14,204 nucleotides of DNA. Source: Acanthamoeba sp. SK_2022b (taxonomy: Eukaryota; Discosea; Longamoebia; Acanthamoebidae). A program made the position numbers and the translations under genes. Shown here one piece after another: positions 1 to 9,272 of the stretch; positions within the stretch are counted from its first letter, which is position 1; every line of letters starts with the position of its first letter. The stretch lies in contig JANDJZ010000867.1 of assembly GCA_027943245.1 (NCBI GenBank), positions 1 to 14,204 on the forward strand, in the 5' to 3' direction. Under the pieces are notes generated by a model that saw only the letters and a list, made by a program, of their open reading frames with translations, was not told the DNA's origin and did no database searches.

Positions 1-383
1 CCGCGTAGCGGCTCGTCGTGGCGGCCGTGGCCGAGCCGCCGCGGCCCACCTTGGCCCACAGCTGGTTGGCGAACTGCGAGGTCTGCGGCCCCGCCGGGAG
101 GTCCTGGTCGGCCAGCGCCCGCGTCAGCGAGCCCACGTCCTTGCTCTTCCTCGCTGTCGTTTGGCCGCACCATATATTGCGGTGTGAGTGAGATTGACTT
201 GGAACACTGGGGGGGGGGGGGTGAATGGATCCAAAACAAATCATAAAATAATCAAAATGGACAATGCGCGGTTAAAAATGAGAACGTACCCAGAGCGATG
301 ACATAGTCCACAACGGAAGACTCGGCAAACCCAAGGATGCCGTGCAACTGATCATTCACCCATGTGGAGAGGGCACGATCCAT
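1..383 (-). CDS. prp2: Prp2/DHX16-like spliceosomal DEAH-box RNA helicase, N-terminal exons only (partial)
   Basis: Two exons are visible on the minus strand: 383-290, then 153-1, which runs off the window. The intron is 289-154, opens GTACG, ends CAG and is phase 1. Exon 1 starts ATG and encodes MDRALSTWVNDQLHGILGF, continuing to VVDYVIAL. Exon 2 continues ARKSKDVGSLTRALADQDL and has the patch QFANQLWAKVGR. The order W-V-x-D-x-L-x-x-x-L-G, then V-x-x-Y-V-I-A-L-A-x-K-S-K, then F-A-x-x-L-W-x-K-V is what I know from the extreme N-terminus of Prp2/DHX16 proteins. In that family it precedes a disordered linker and the helicase core. The family activates the spliceosome before the first catalytic step in the nucleus. 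The ATPase motifs lie outside the window, so the assignment rests on the N-terminal region alone. No competing ATG extends the frame convincingly. Confidence 0.78.
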
Positions 384-422
384 CGAAGTGATCAATCAAT
401 CGCGCTCAACTATCTCTTGGCT

Positions 423-447
423 TTTTCTTTTGGTTGCCAAAAGAAAA
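423..447. repeat. Perfect 11-bp inverted repeat with a 3-nt loop
   Basis: TTTTCTTTTGG at 423-433 is followed by the loop TTG and its exact reverse complement CCAAAAGAAAA at 437-447. It lies about 40 bp upstream of the prp2 start codon, where the leader or core promoter of that gene would be. It could be a hairpin in the leader or a palindromic protein-binding site; the sequence alone does not decide. Confidence 0.55.
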
Positions 448-466
448 TACAAGGCCCCAATTTCCC

Positions 467-480
467 TGCCGGAATTTGCC
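467..480. promoter_or_regulatory. Repeated promoter motif TGCCRGAATTTGCC, copy 1
   Basis: This reads TGCCGGAATTTGCC. A second copy with one substitution is at 912-925, and a partial inverted relative (GGCGAAATTCCGG) is at 941-953. Copy 1 is about 84 bp upstream of the prp2 start. A repeated element near both ends of a bidirectional promoter suggests a binding site, but I know of no named factor for it. Confidence 0.35.
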
Positions 481-673
481 AGGAAAAAGCGAGCCGGAGA
501 AAGAAATGGAGAAAAAAGGCTGGAATTTCAGGAAGTCAATATATTGAAGAAATGATATGTTGGTTGCAGGTTGGCCCACAAAAGGAGAACGTTACGTTGT
601 TTTTGTGTGCGAAGATAAAAGCAATTCGTGGTGATGCGGGTCAAAACAAAGCTTGTGCAACATGGCCAACAGA

Positions 674-689
674 ACCACCCTAGGGTGGT
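674..689. promoter_or_regulatory. 16-bp perfect palindrome ACCACCCTAGGGTGGT
   Basis: The 16 bases equal their own reverse complement, centred between 681 and 682. It sits near the middle of the divergent intergenic region, a natural place for a dimeric regulator that serves both genes. The core CCCTAGGG resembles two back-to-back half telomere-type repeats, which may be coincidence. Confidence 0.4.
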
Positions 690-911
690 GGCAAAACGTT
701 TCCAAGCATAACAGGGCGGCTGCGCAAACCTTGCAAGTCTGATCACTTCTACCTCTGCTTATCCGAAGGTCCGGTCACCACCGGGGCAGGTGCCTCACTC
801 TTCGCCATGGCACCAGCGCTGCCTCTTACCCTTTTGCGATCCAATCAGCAAGCACTCCGCGTGCTCCGTCCGTGGCTGCCCGGAGTGCCGGAATGCCAGA
901 AGACCGACCAA

Positions 912-925
912 TGCCAGAATTTGCC
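912..925. promoter_or_regulatory. Repeated promoter motif TGCCRGAATTTGCC, copy 2
   Basis: This reads TGCCAGAATTTGCC, one substitution from the copy at 467-480. Like that copy it is followed within about 5 bases by a run of A. It lies about 145 bp upstream of the ATPase start codon, and GGCGAAATTCCGG at 941-953 is close to its inverted form. Confidence 0.35.
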
Positions 926-1070
926 GTAGAAAAAAATAAAGGCGAAATTCCGGAACATCAGCAGACCGATTCTTTTTTTCTTTTCTCCGTTGTGTGCGCC
1001 TACGCCAACGACCATACACTGACCACACATCACATCGCGCGATCTTCCTCCACACAACTCGACTACCACG

Positions 1071-4000
1071 ATGTCGAGCTCCTCAGAAGCGGAGGAGCCC
1101 TCTAAACAGGAAGAAACCCTGAGCGGCGACTTTAGCAGTGACAACGAAAAGAAGAAGAAGAGCAAGAAGGGCAAGAAGTCGTCCAAGAAGAACAAGGACA
1201 GCAAGAAGAAGGAAAAGTCTTCCTCATCGGATGAAGAGTCGTCCGACGATGTCGATCACGGTGAGGACTCAGTTGACAAACAAGCAGCTAGGAAGGCCAA
1301 ATTCACGACAAGAGTCGATGAGGTGCTTGCGGGCATGGGAGCTGGCAACACGCGCGAAGGTCTCACGAACGAGGAAGCTGCGGTACGCTCAATCAATTCG
1401 TTCAACGATTTCACAACATCGTCACATGATCTCTTGCATCATTTGCTTTATGGGTTCTAAGTCAACCATAAGCCCAGCCCATCATTTGATCTCTTGTGAT
1501 CTGCGTTTCGTTTTTGTTTTGCCATGCTGACGTGCTTTTTTATTTGTTTTTTATTGTTATAAAAAACATTATTATATAAAATCCAGAAACGTCTGCTCGA
1601 GTTCGGCCCCAACGCCCTGCCATCCAAGAAGGAGAGCCTTATTCTCAAGTTTTTGTACTTCTTCTGGAACCCTCTTTCCTGGTGCGTAGTCCCCTGCCGC
1701 GCAATCTCTTCCCCCTAAGGTGTTTATGGAAGCGTTTTTACTGATAATCTCCCTCACTTGTATTTACTCTCTTCAAACGCCTTGTCTCCATGCAGGGCGA
1801 TGGAGTTTGCGGCGATCCTCTCCTTCGTTCTCGTTGACTACGTGGACGGCCTTTTGATCACGGGTCTCCTCTTCCTCAACGCTTGCATCGGTGCGTGCTC
1901 GCTCTACAAAGTCGACAATAATTCTGCTCCGGAAAGTGGGGGAGCTGTCTGCGGATTGCTTACCGCGCGTGACGTGTCTGCGATGTCACAGGTTTCTACG
2001 AGGACTACTCGTCCGGCAACGCCGTGGCTGCTCTGCAGAGCGCGCTCGCGCCTACCTGCAAGTGCCTGCGTAACGGCGAAGTCGTGGCCGGCACGGCCTC
2101 GGTCGGCCTCGTGCCCGGCGACGTGGTGCTGCTGCGTCTCGGCGACGTGGTGCCCGCCGACTGCTTCATCCTCGACGACGGCGACTCCCTCAAGATCGAT
2201 CAGTCGTCCCTCACTGGCGAGTCTATCCCCGTCGACCGCTTCCCCGGCGACGAGATCTACTCGGGCTCCATTGGTACGTCAGCCCTGAGGCGGCGAATCA
2301 GTGCAGCTCGTGTGGTCTGGCCCAGTGGCTCTAATGCGCGCGCCTCACAACACAACACGACACGACAACAGTCAAGCAGGGCGAGATGAAGGCCATCGTG
2401 CACGCGACCGGTCTGAGCACCTTCTTCGGCAAGGCCGCTGACCTGGTCAACCGCGCGGAGAAGAAGTCGCACATCCACCTCGTCCTCAAGTCGATCGCCT
2501 ACTTCTGTATCACCTTCATCTGCATTGGTGTTGTGGCCGAGCTCATCACCCAGTTCGCCATCCGCGACAAGCCCTGTACCGGTACGGGACAGACCACTAC
2601 TCTGGCCTTTTTCGTTTATTTATTTATTTATTTATATTTATTTATTTATAAATTAATTGTTAATATTGCGTATTGGCCGCCACTCACGCGTGTGTGTGCG
2701 CTGTGCAGGCGTGTCCGATGGTGCCTGCGCGCCGTTGAACAACATCCTCGTGCTGGTGGTCGGTGGTCTGCCCATTGCCATGCCCACCGTGCTGTCCGTC
2801 ACGATGGCGCTGGGCGCTTCGGCGCTGGCCAAGAAGAAGGCCATCGTGTCGCGTCTCACCGTCGTGGAGGAGATCGCCGGCATGGAGATCCTGTGTTCCG
2901 ACAAGACCGGCACCCTCACCAAGAACGAGCTCTCCGTCAAGGACCCCGTGGCCTACGTGGGCGACCTCGCCGACGTCATCTTTGACGCGGCCCTCGCCGC
3001 CAAGCCCGAGAACGGCGACGCGATCGACATGGGTTCGCGCCTCCCCCCCCTCTCCCTCCCTCCTCTCTTTGCCCACATTCCAATCGTGCCGCGGTCGCTC
3101 ACATGAGCGGTGGTGGTGGTGGGTGGGGTGCAGCGATGGTGGGCTACCTGACCGACGAGCAGAGGGAGCAGCGCAAGAAGTTCAACGTGCTGCACTTCCA
3201 CCCGTTCGACCCGGTCGGCAAGAAGACCGTGGCCAAGCTGCAGAGCCCCGACGGCGAGATCTTCCACGCCACCAAGGGCGCGCCGCAGGTCATCCTCAAC
3301 CTGTCGGAGAACAAGAAGAAGATCTACGACCGCGTCATGTCCGACATCGAGACGCTGGGCAAGGCCGGCTACCGAACGCTCGGCGTGGCCATCTCCGACG
3401 AGCACGGCAAGAAGTGGACCATGACCGGCCTCATCCCCATGTTCGACCCGCCGCGCGACGACACGGCCGACATGATCGCCAAGACCGAGGGCCTGGGCGT
3501 GGGCGTCAAGATGATCACCGGCGACCACCTGACCATCGCCAAGGAGACCGCCAAGCTGCTGGGCATGGGCAGCAACATCTTCCCCGCCGCCTACATGAAG
3601 GACGAGGTCAAGGCCCGCAACGAGACCGGCCTCAGCATCTACGACATCGTCTGCGAGGCCGACGGCTTTGCCGAGGTGCGTCTCCTTCTGTCCTGAATGC
3701 GTTGGTCGTGGAATGTGCTGATCGGGGGAATGTGTGGTATGCGTGGTATGCGTAGGTGTTCCCCGAGGACAAGTACACGATCGTCGAGTACCTCCAGCGC
3801 GGCAGCAGGATCGTGGGCATGACCGGCGACGGCGTGAACGACGCGCCCGCCCTCAAGAAGGCCAACATCGGTATCGCCGTGTCGGGAGCCACCGACGCCG
3901 CCCGCGGCGCCTCCGACATCGTACTGGCCGAGGAGGGCCTCTCCGTCATCGTCGACGCCATCACCGGCTCGCGCAAGATTTTCCAGCGCATGAAGGTAAC

Positions 4001-5506
4001 CCACTCCGGAGGTGGACTCCCCTCCTCTCCCCTCGCACCGCTAACTCCGCTCTCCTCCCCCCGTTCCCCGCTATTCCGCAGAACTACTGCATGTACTCGA
4101 TCTCGGTGTGCGTGCGTATCGTGTTGACGTTCGGCATCCTCACGCTGGCCTACGACTGGTATTTCCCGACCATCGGCTGCGTGCTCCTCGCCATCTTCAA
4201 CGACGGCTCCATGTTGACCATCTCCAAGGACAAAGTCAAGGTGCGTTCTCCGCCCACACACGGGAGGCCCAAAACAGGGTCAGCAACACACACACACACA
4301 CACACATGACACTCATCTCTCTCTCTCTCTCTCTCTGCCACTCCGCTTTGCGCAGCCATCGAAAGAGCCCGAGCACTGGAATCTGCTGGAGATCTTTGGC
4401 ACGGCCATCGTGCTGGGCACCTACCTCACCATCTCGACCATCGTGCTCTTCCATCTCGCCGTCTACACCGACAGCTTCGAGCGCTGGTTCGGCCTGCCGC
4501 ACCTGACCTCGGCCGAAGCCCGTGGCCTCATCTACCTCCAGGTAACCCCCCAATCCAACCCATCCGAACGTTGCGCGAGGATTGGCCATCGGGAAGCCTA
4601 ACACGCCCGCCCCCCATGTCGACAGGTGTCCGTATCTGGTCTCTCGACCGTCTTTGTGACGCGCACGCACGGCTTCTCGTGGCTCTTCTGGCGGGAGCGC
4701 CCCGGTATCGCGCCCGTCATCGCCTTCATCATCGCCCAGACCGCCGCCACCGTCCTGGTGCGCATGTCTTCTTCGCCACCCCCCCCCCTCAAACACACTC
4801 CTCGCCGGCGGCGCTGACCCTCTCCTCTCCCCCCCCCCTCTCCTCTGTGCAGGGCGCCTACGGTCTGAACGGCTTCCCCAGCGACCACGAGACCGATTTC
4901 GACGGAGCCGGTTGGTGGTATGTGCTGGTCGGCTGGATCTGGTGCATCATCTGGTACGCCCGCCTCTATTTATTATTTATTTATTTATTTATTTATTATT
5001 ATTATTTATTTATAATTGTTTGCGCTGTGAGCTCACGCGTTGATGTGTGTGTGTGTTGCTGGATCAACAGGTTCCCGTTGATGGACATTCTCAAGTTCGT
5101 GGTGCGTTCGATCATGAAGGGCGAGATCTTCTTCTTCAAGCACAAGCTCTCGCTCCACTTCCAGCTCGTCCACGGCCACCCCTACCACGGCCAGGCGGCG
5201 GCGGCGGACCACAAGCACGACGAGTGGGAGGAGCACGTCGTCACGGCGGGCGACCTGGCCCACATCCCCCACCAGCTCAAGTCAAAGATGATGGCCAAGT
5301 TCAAGCACAGCGAGGAGGGCAGCGACGCCGAGGACAAGAACGGCGCCGCCAGCGGCTCGGCCTCGGCCGTGCCCTCCAAGCGCGGCAGCGCTCTCAACAA
5401 GAGCGGCGGCGGCCGAAAGGCCAGCGGCCTCAGCAAGAGCCTCAAGCCCGAGGAGAAGAAGCTCAAGAGGCACAGCGACGAGAGCGACGCCACGAGCGAC
5501 GACTAG
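1071..5506 (+). CDS. pma1: P3A-type plasma-membrane proton-pumping ATPase
   Basis: Thirteen exons: 1071-1382, 1587-1681, 1796-1890, 1992-2273, 2372-2581, 2709-3032, 3134-3675, 3756-3995, 4082-4240, 4356-4541, 4626-4757, 4853-4953 and 5071-5506. All twelve introns are GT-AG and the frame closes to 1037 aa. The protein uses ATP to export protons and energise the membrane. Motifs in order are the actuator TGES (242-245), M4 LPIAMPTV, the phosphorylation motif DKTGT with Asp396, KGAP (487-490), and TGDGVND (643-649). M5 Arg712 and M6 Asp741 are 29 residues apart, as in plant AHA2 (R655/D684), which supports a P3A H+ pump over Ca2+ or Na+/K+ pumps. M1-M2 lie near 137-168. The first ~85 residues are a Lys/Ser/Asp/Glu-rich extension absent from plant pumps. 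The tail after M10 is charged, has basophilic-kinase-like sites (RKAS, KRGS) and ends in acidic/Ser residues, without the plant 14-3-3 YTV end. Confidence 0.95.
2615..2654 (+). repeat. (TTTA)n microsatellite in ATPase intron 5
   Basis: An almost pure TTTA tandem run with one imperfect unit lies inside intron 5 (2582-2708). It is followed by AATTGTT, CTCACGCGT, a GT run and the acceptor CAG. Intron 12 of the same gene repeats this order. It is strikingly AT-rich against the GC-rich exons around it. Confidence 0.85.
4288..4336 (+). repeat. (CA)n and (CT)n microsatellites in ATPase intron 9
   Basis: Intron 9 (4241-4355) holds an alternating CA run followed, after ATGACACTCAT, by a CT run that leads toward the acceptor CGCAG. 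The CT run can serve as the polypyrimidine tract. Both are likely length-polymorphic and do not affect the frame. Confidence 0.85.
4967..5012 (+). repeat. (TTTA)n/(TTA)n microsatellite in ATPase intron 12
   Basis: Mixed TTTA and TTA units fill the first half of intron 12 (4954-5070). The rest carries AATTGTT, GCGCTGTG, CTCACGCGT and a TG run before the acceptor AACAG. These blocks are shared with intron 5. Confidence 0.85.
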
Positions 5507-6099
5507 AGCGCGACAACCCCAAACCCCAAAAAACCAACAACGAAGAGAAAGAAGGCGATGGCGACGAGGAGAGGTGAGGACGACTCGACGATTGGTGAAC
5601 ATAATCTCTCCCCCCCCCCTCATCCCTATTTTGCGCTCGCCGGTGGTCACCATCTCCCCCTCGTCTTCCGGAAGACCGCCTCGCCGACTACTACCCCCCC
5701 CCCTTGGACACATGTAGAGCTGTTGCTCGTTCGCTTGTGGCGGCTCTGCATAACGCGAGGTCTTCCACCATCTTTGTCTCCTCTCTTTCTCTCTTTCAAT
5801 GGTGTGATGGGCGCAAGACCAAGTTGCGTGCGCAAAAGCAATAATGTCGACAACAAAAGCAAACCCCGTGAAATTTGGGCCAAGTTGGCGGTAAAGTGGG
5901 GCTGAAAGTGGCGGAGGCCACAGGCGAAGCCACCACAACGGGAACGGCCGCAAGTACAAGAAGGCTGGAGATCTGCAGTCTGCCATTACACCACAACGCA
6001 CACTACCTACAGCACAGTGAGACCCCTCTCGTAACACAACCCAGCTAGCCAGGAGGATACACTCTCTGTAAATCGTCAAATCTACACAGAAATCTGACC
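5507..6099 (+). promoter_or_regulatory. ATPase 3' end and ClpB promoter/leader region
   Basis: These 593 bp lie between two plus-strand genes. I see no convincing gene on either strand; the long minus-strand frame here mirrors sequence inside the ATPase exon. The region has two C10 runs (5610-5619 and 5694-5703), a 14-bp HSE-like palindrome at 5663-5676, and no AATAAA for the ATPase transcript. The last ~60 bases before the ClpB ATG are A/C-rich, as expected of a leader. Confidence 0.55.
5663..5676. promoter_or_regulatory. HSE-like perfect palindrome GTCTTCCGGAAGAC
   Basis: The 14 bases are self-complementary and contain TTCnnGAA, two inverted heat-shock-element units. The standard element has three or more units in 5-bp register, and neither flank supplies a third. 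It lies 424 bp upstream of the ClpB ATG, a family usually heat-inducible. A role is plausible but not shown. Confidence 0.35.
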
Positions 6100-6838
6100 A
6101 TGGCCCTCAACCCCAAGTATTGGACCGAGAAGACGGCCGAGGCGGTGTCCAAGGCCAAGGAACTGGCCGAGGAGCACTCACACATCCAGCTTTCGCCCAT
6201 ACACCTGGCCGTCACCTTGTTTGGAGAGGAAGATGGGCTAGCGCGCAGCATCGCCAACAAGGCAGGCGTGGCGCCCGAGAAGGTCGAGTCAGCCCTGCGC
6301 AAGGTCCTCAACCGACAACCCACCCAGAACCCAGCGCCGCCCGACGTCGGTGCTAGCCAGGCCTTCGTTCGCATGATGCGCGAGGCCACCGATATCCAGA
6401 AGAAGCAGAACGATTCGCACCTTGCCGTCGACCACGTCCTGCTGGCCCTGCACTCTGATTCCGACGTGGCGGCCGCCCTGAACGAAGCGGGCCTCGACAA
6501 GAAGAAGCTCGAGATGGCCGTGCGCGAGGTTCGTGGCGGCCGACGAGTCGACAGCAAGAACGCGGAAGAGACCTACGAGGCCCTCATGAAGTACGGTCAC
6601 GATCTCGTCACAAGCGCCGAGCAGGGCAAGCTCGACCCCGTCATTGGTACTCCCTCCTACCTCTACGTTTTTCTACACCTTTTGCATCTTTGCGACTTTG
6701 TGTAGCGCGGATCTTTCTTCTTGCCTGCTCACTTGTTTGCTCTCTCTACGTTTTACTATTTGAAACCATCAGGGCGAGACGACGAGATCAGACGAGTCAT
6801 TCGCGTGCTGTCGCGACGTACGAAGAACAACCCCGTGC

Positions 6839-6884
<46 letters not shown>

Positions 6885-8952
6885 CGCCCAGCGCATCGTG
6901 AGAGGCGACGTGCCGACCAACCTGCAGGACCGCCGCATCATCGCCCTCGACATGGGGGCCCTCGTGGCCGGCGCCAAGTACCGCGGCGAGTTCGAGGAGC
7001 GCCTCAAGGCCGTGCTCAAGGAGGTCAAGGAGGCCGAGGGCAAGATAATCCTGTTCATCGACGAGATCCACCTGGTGCTCGGGGCGGGCAAGGCCGAGGG
7101 GGCCATGGACGCCGCCAACCTGCTCAAGCCCATGCTCGCCCGCGGGGAGCTGCGCTGCATCGGCGCCACCACGCTGGCCGAGTACCGCAAGCACGTCGAG
7201 AAGGACGCCGCCTTCGAGCGGCGCTTCCAGCCGGTCTACGTGGGGGAGCCCAGCGTGGAGGACACCATCAGCATCCTGCGCGGGCTCAAGGAGAAGTACG
7301 AGGCCCACCACGGCGTGCGCATCATGGACTCGGCGCTCATCATGTCGGCCCAGCTGTCGGCGCGCTACATCACCAACCGCTTCCTCCCCGACAAGGCCAT
7401 CGACCTCATCGACGAGGCCTGCGCCAACACGCGCGTCCAGCTCGACTCGCAGCCCGAGGCGATCGACCAGCTCGAGCGGCGCCGCCTGCGGCTCGAGGTC
7501 GAGCTCACGGCCATGGAGAAGGAGTACAAGGAGTCCAAGGACAAGGCCACCGAGCAGCGCATCGAGAAGATCCGGGAGGAGCTGGCGCGCATCAAGGAGG
7601 AGGTGGGCCCGCTCAAGGCCCGCTACGAGCAGGAGAAGGGCGCCCTCGACGAGATCCGCGTGCTCAAGAAGCGCCTCGAGGAGCTCAAGCTCAAGGCCGA
7701 CGCCGCCGAGCGCCGCCAGGACCTGGCCGCCGCGGCCGACCTGCGCTACGGCGCGGTGCCCGAGCTCGAGAAGAGGATCGGCGCGCTGGAGCGCCAGAAG
7801 GAGGAGGGCGACGCCGCGCGCAAGGCCGAGAACAAGCTCTTCTCCGAGGTGGTGGGCCCGGAGCAGGTGGCCGAGGTCATCTCGCGCTGGACCGGCATCC
7901 CCGTGAGCAAGCTCAACCAGACCGAGAAGCAGCGCCTGCTCCACCTCGCGCAGCACCTCCACGAGCGCGTCGTGGGCCAGGAGGAGGCCGTCGACGCCGT
8001 CGCCGAGGCCATCCTCCGCTCGCGCGCCGGCCTGTCGCGCCCCCACCAGCCCCTGGGCTCCTTCCTCTTCCTGGGCCCCACCGGCGTGGGCAAGACCGAG
8101 CTCGCCAAGGCCCTCGCCAGCGAGCTCTTTGACGACGAGAAGAACATGGTGCGCATCGACATGTCCGAGTACATGGAGCAGCACTCGGTCGCCCGCCTCA
8201 TCGGCGCCCCGCCCGGCTACGTCGGCTACGACGAGGGCGGCCAGCTCACCGAGGCCGTCCGCCGGCGGCCCTACTCGGTCGTGCTCTTTGACGAGGTCGA
8301 GAAGGCCCACGCCCAGGTCCTCAACATCCTCCTGCAGGTCCTCGACGACGGCCGCCTCACCGACGGCCAGGGCCGCGTCGTCGACTTCTCCAACGTGGTC
8401 ATCATCCTCACCTCCAACCTGGGCTCCGACATCCTCCTCAAGAGCGTCGACGCCCAGGGCCGCCTCCCCGACGCGGCCCGCGAGCAGGTCATGGGCGTCG
8501 TCAGGCTCCACTTCCGCCCCGAGTTCCTCAACCGCATGGACGACATCGTCGTCTTCCACCCGCTCGCCCGCGCCCACCTCCACGACATCGTCCGCCTCCA
8601 GGTCGACGCCGTCGCCCGCCGCCTCGCCGACCGCGGCATCCGCCTCGACATCGACGCCCCCGCGCTGGACCTCATCCTCGCCCAGGCCTACGACCCCCTC
8701 TACGGCGCCCGCCCCCTGCGCCGCTACCTCGAGAAGCACGTCGTCACCCAGCTCTCGCGCCTCATCATCGCCGGCGAGCTCCTCGACGACAGCACCGTCC
8801 ACATCACCGCCGGCCCCGGCGACACGCTCGCCTTCCGCGTGGCCCCGTCCCCGACCAGCGCGGGCGCCGCCGCCGACGACGCAAAAAAAAAAGCTCCACC
8901 ATCAAACGCCGCCGAGACTCTGCGCAATCCGAGCCGAATCCAGACCCAGTAG
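6100..8952 (+). CDS. clpB: ClpB/Hsp104/HSP101-type AAA+ protein disaggregase
   Basis: Exons are 6100-6646 and 6773-8952, joined over a phase-1 GT-AG intron of 126 nt that restores I-G-R-D-D-E-I-R. The product is 908 aa. The family forms hexamers that thread aggregated proteins through a pore, working with Hsp70. Visible parts are a Clp N-domain (about 1-150); NBD1 with Walker A GEPGVGKT (207-214), pore Tyr252, Walker B Asp279/Glu280 and Arg332/333; a coiled-coil M-domain (about 410-535) that marks ClpB rather than ClpA; and NBD2 with Walker A GPTGVGKT (617-624), pore Tyr665, Walker B Asp689/Glu690, Arg770 and sensor-2 Arg829. No N-terminal targeting peptide is seen, so a cytosolic form (plant HSP101-like) is likely. 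Family similarity stops near residue 874. An A10 run at 8883-8892 follows, and the frame then ends in 19 residues with atypical codons. A different frame stays open to 9272, so the true C-terminus is uncertain. Confidence 0.95.
8883..8892 (+). repeat. A10 homopolymer at the ClpB frame break
   Basis: Ten consecutive A bases encode Lys-Lys-Lys in the ClpB frame. It is the only long A run in the coding sequence and sits exactly where codon preference moves from one frame to another. Runs of this length are prone to sequencing indels and to polymerase slippage. Confidence 0.9.
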
Positions 8953-9272
8953 GCCTACTGAGCAAGAAGCCCAGGCTCGAGGAGGAGGAGGAGGAGGGAG
9001 ATGAGGATCGGAACGCGATGGAGGAGGAGGAGGAGGAGAAGCCCAAGGCCGCTGCAGTGGAGACGCCCAAGAAGAAGAAGAAGAAGAGGAAGAGGAAGGC
9101 GGAGCAGGCAGCCGCGACGGCCGGCGGCAAGAGAGGTAGAGCCGAGGAGCAGAACAGCGCGTTCGACGCTCGCGGTCCGAAGAAGATGAGCAGGAAGCAG
9201 CAGGAGGACACCCCGCCCAACAAGAGGCAACGGAGGAAGGCGTCGGGGGCCAGCAGCGCCAAGGCCTTGTGA
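8892..9272 (+). other. Open C-terminal extension of ClpB in the +1-base frame, rich in NLS-like clusters
   Basis: If the A10 run contained one more A, or were slipped by one base, ClpB would read into this frame for 126 codons and reach 1015 aa. The frame encodes KRRR, SKKPRL, an acidic E/D stretch, PKKKKKKRKRK (9066-9098), KRGR and NKRQRRK before TGA. Codons here are mostly G/C-ending (AAG, GAG, GCC), unlike the annotated ending, which uses CCA, CCA, TCA and CGA. The segment may be a real tail joined by a sequence error or slippage, or a small separate frame from the ATG at 9018. No promoter-like gap precedes that ATG. Confidence 0.55.

Larger units (their letters stand above)
384..1070. promoter_or_regulatory. 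Divergent intergenic region between prp2 (minus) and the H+-ATPase (plus)
   Basis: These 687 bp separate two start codons that point away from each other, so both promoters and 5' leaders must lie here. No reading frame has convincing coding character; the open frames are short and not GC3-biased. Visible elements are an 11-bp hairpin (423-447), a 16-bp palindrome (674-689), two copies of a 14-bp motif (467-480 and 912-925), CCAAT pentamers on the plus strand at 841-845 and 908-912, and an 8-bp inverted repeat (852-859 with 881-888). No clear TATA box was recognised. Whether any element functions is inference. Confidence 0.6.

Noticed and set aside
3103..3135. An ATG in ATPase intron 6 in frame with exon 7, suggesting an internal start
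   Set aside because: The preceding stretch is Gly-rich GGT repeats next to a good acceptor (GGTGCAG), and splicing at 3033/3134 gives continuous family sequence.
5282..6079. A 265-codon minus-strand frame after the ATPase
   Set aside because: Its C-terminal half mirrors the ATPase last exon and its N-terminal half has no bias or family signal.
6769..8802. A 677-codon open frame on the minus strand opposite ClpB
   Set aside because: It is a by-product of strong G/C third positions on the plus strand; its Leu/Val/Glu/Gly-biased composition is typical of such antisense frames and matches no family.
8129..9004. Third frame past the A10 run, ending in a Gly-rich stretch
   Set aside because: It overlaps the ClpB core in a different frame; its Ser/Pro/Thr content is a shadow of GC-rich codons and its ending has no coding character.
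9018..9272. A separate small gene starting at the ATG at 9018
   Set aside because: The same frame is open and codon-biased upstream to the A10 run with no room for a promoter, so continuation of ClpB is the simpler reading.
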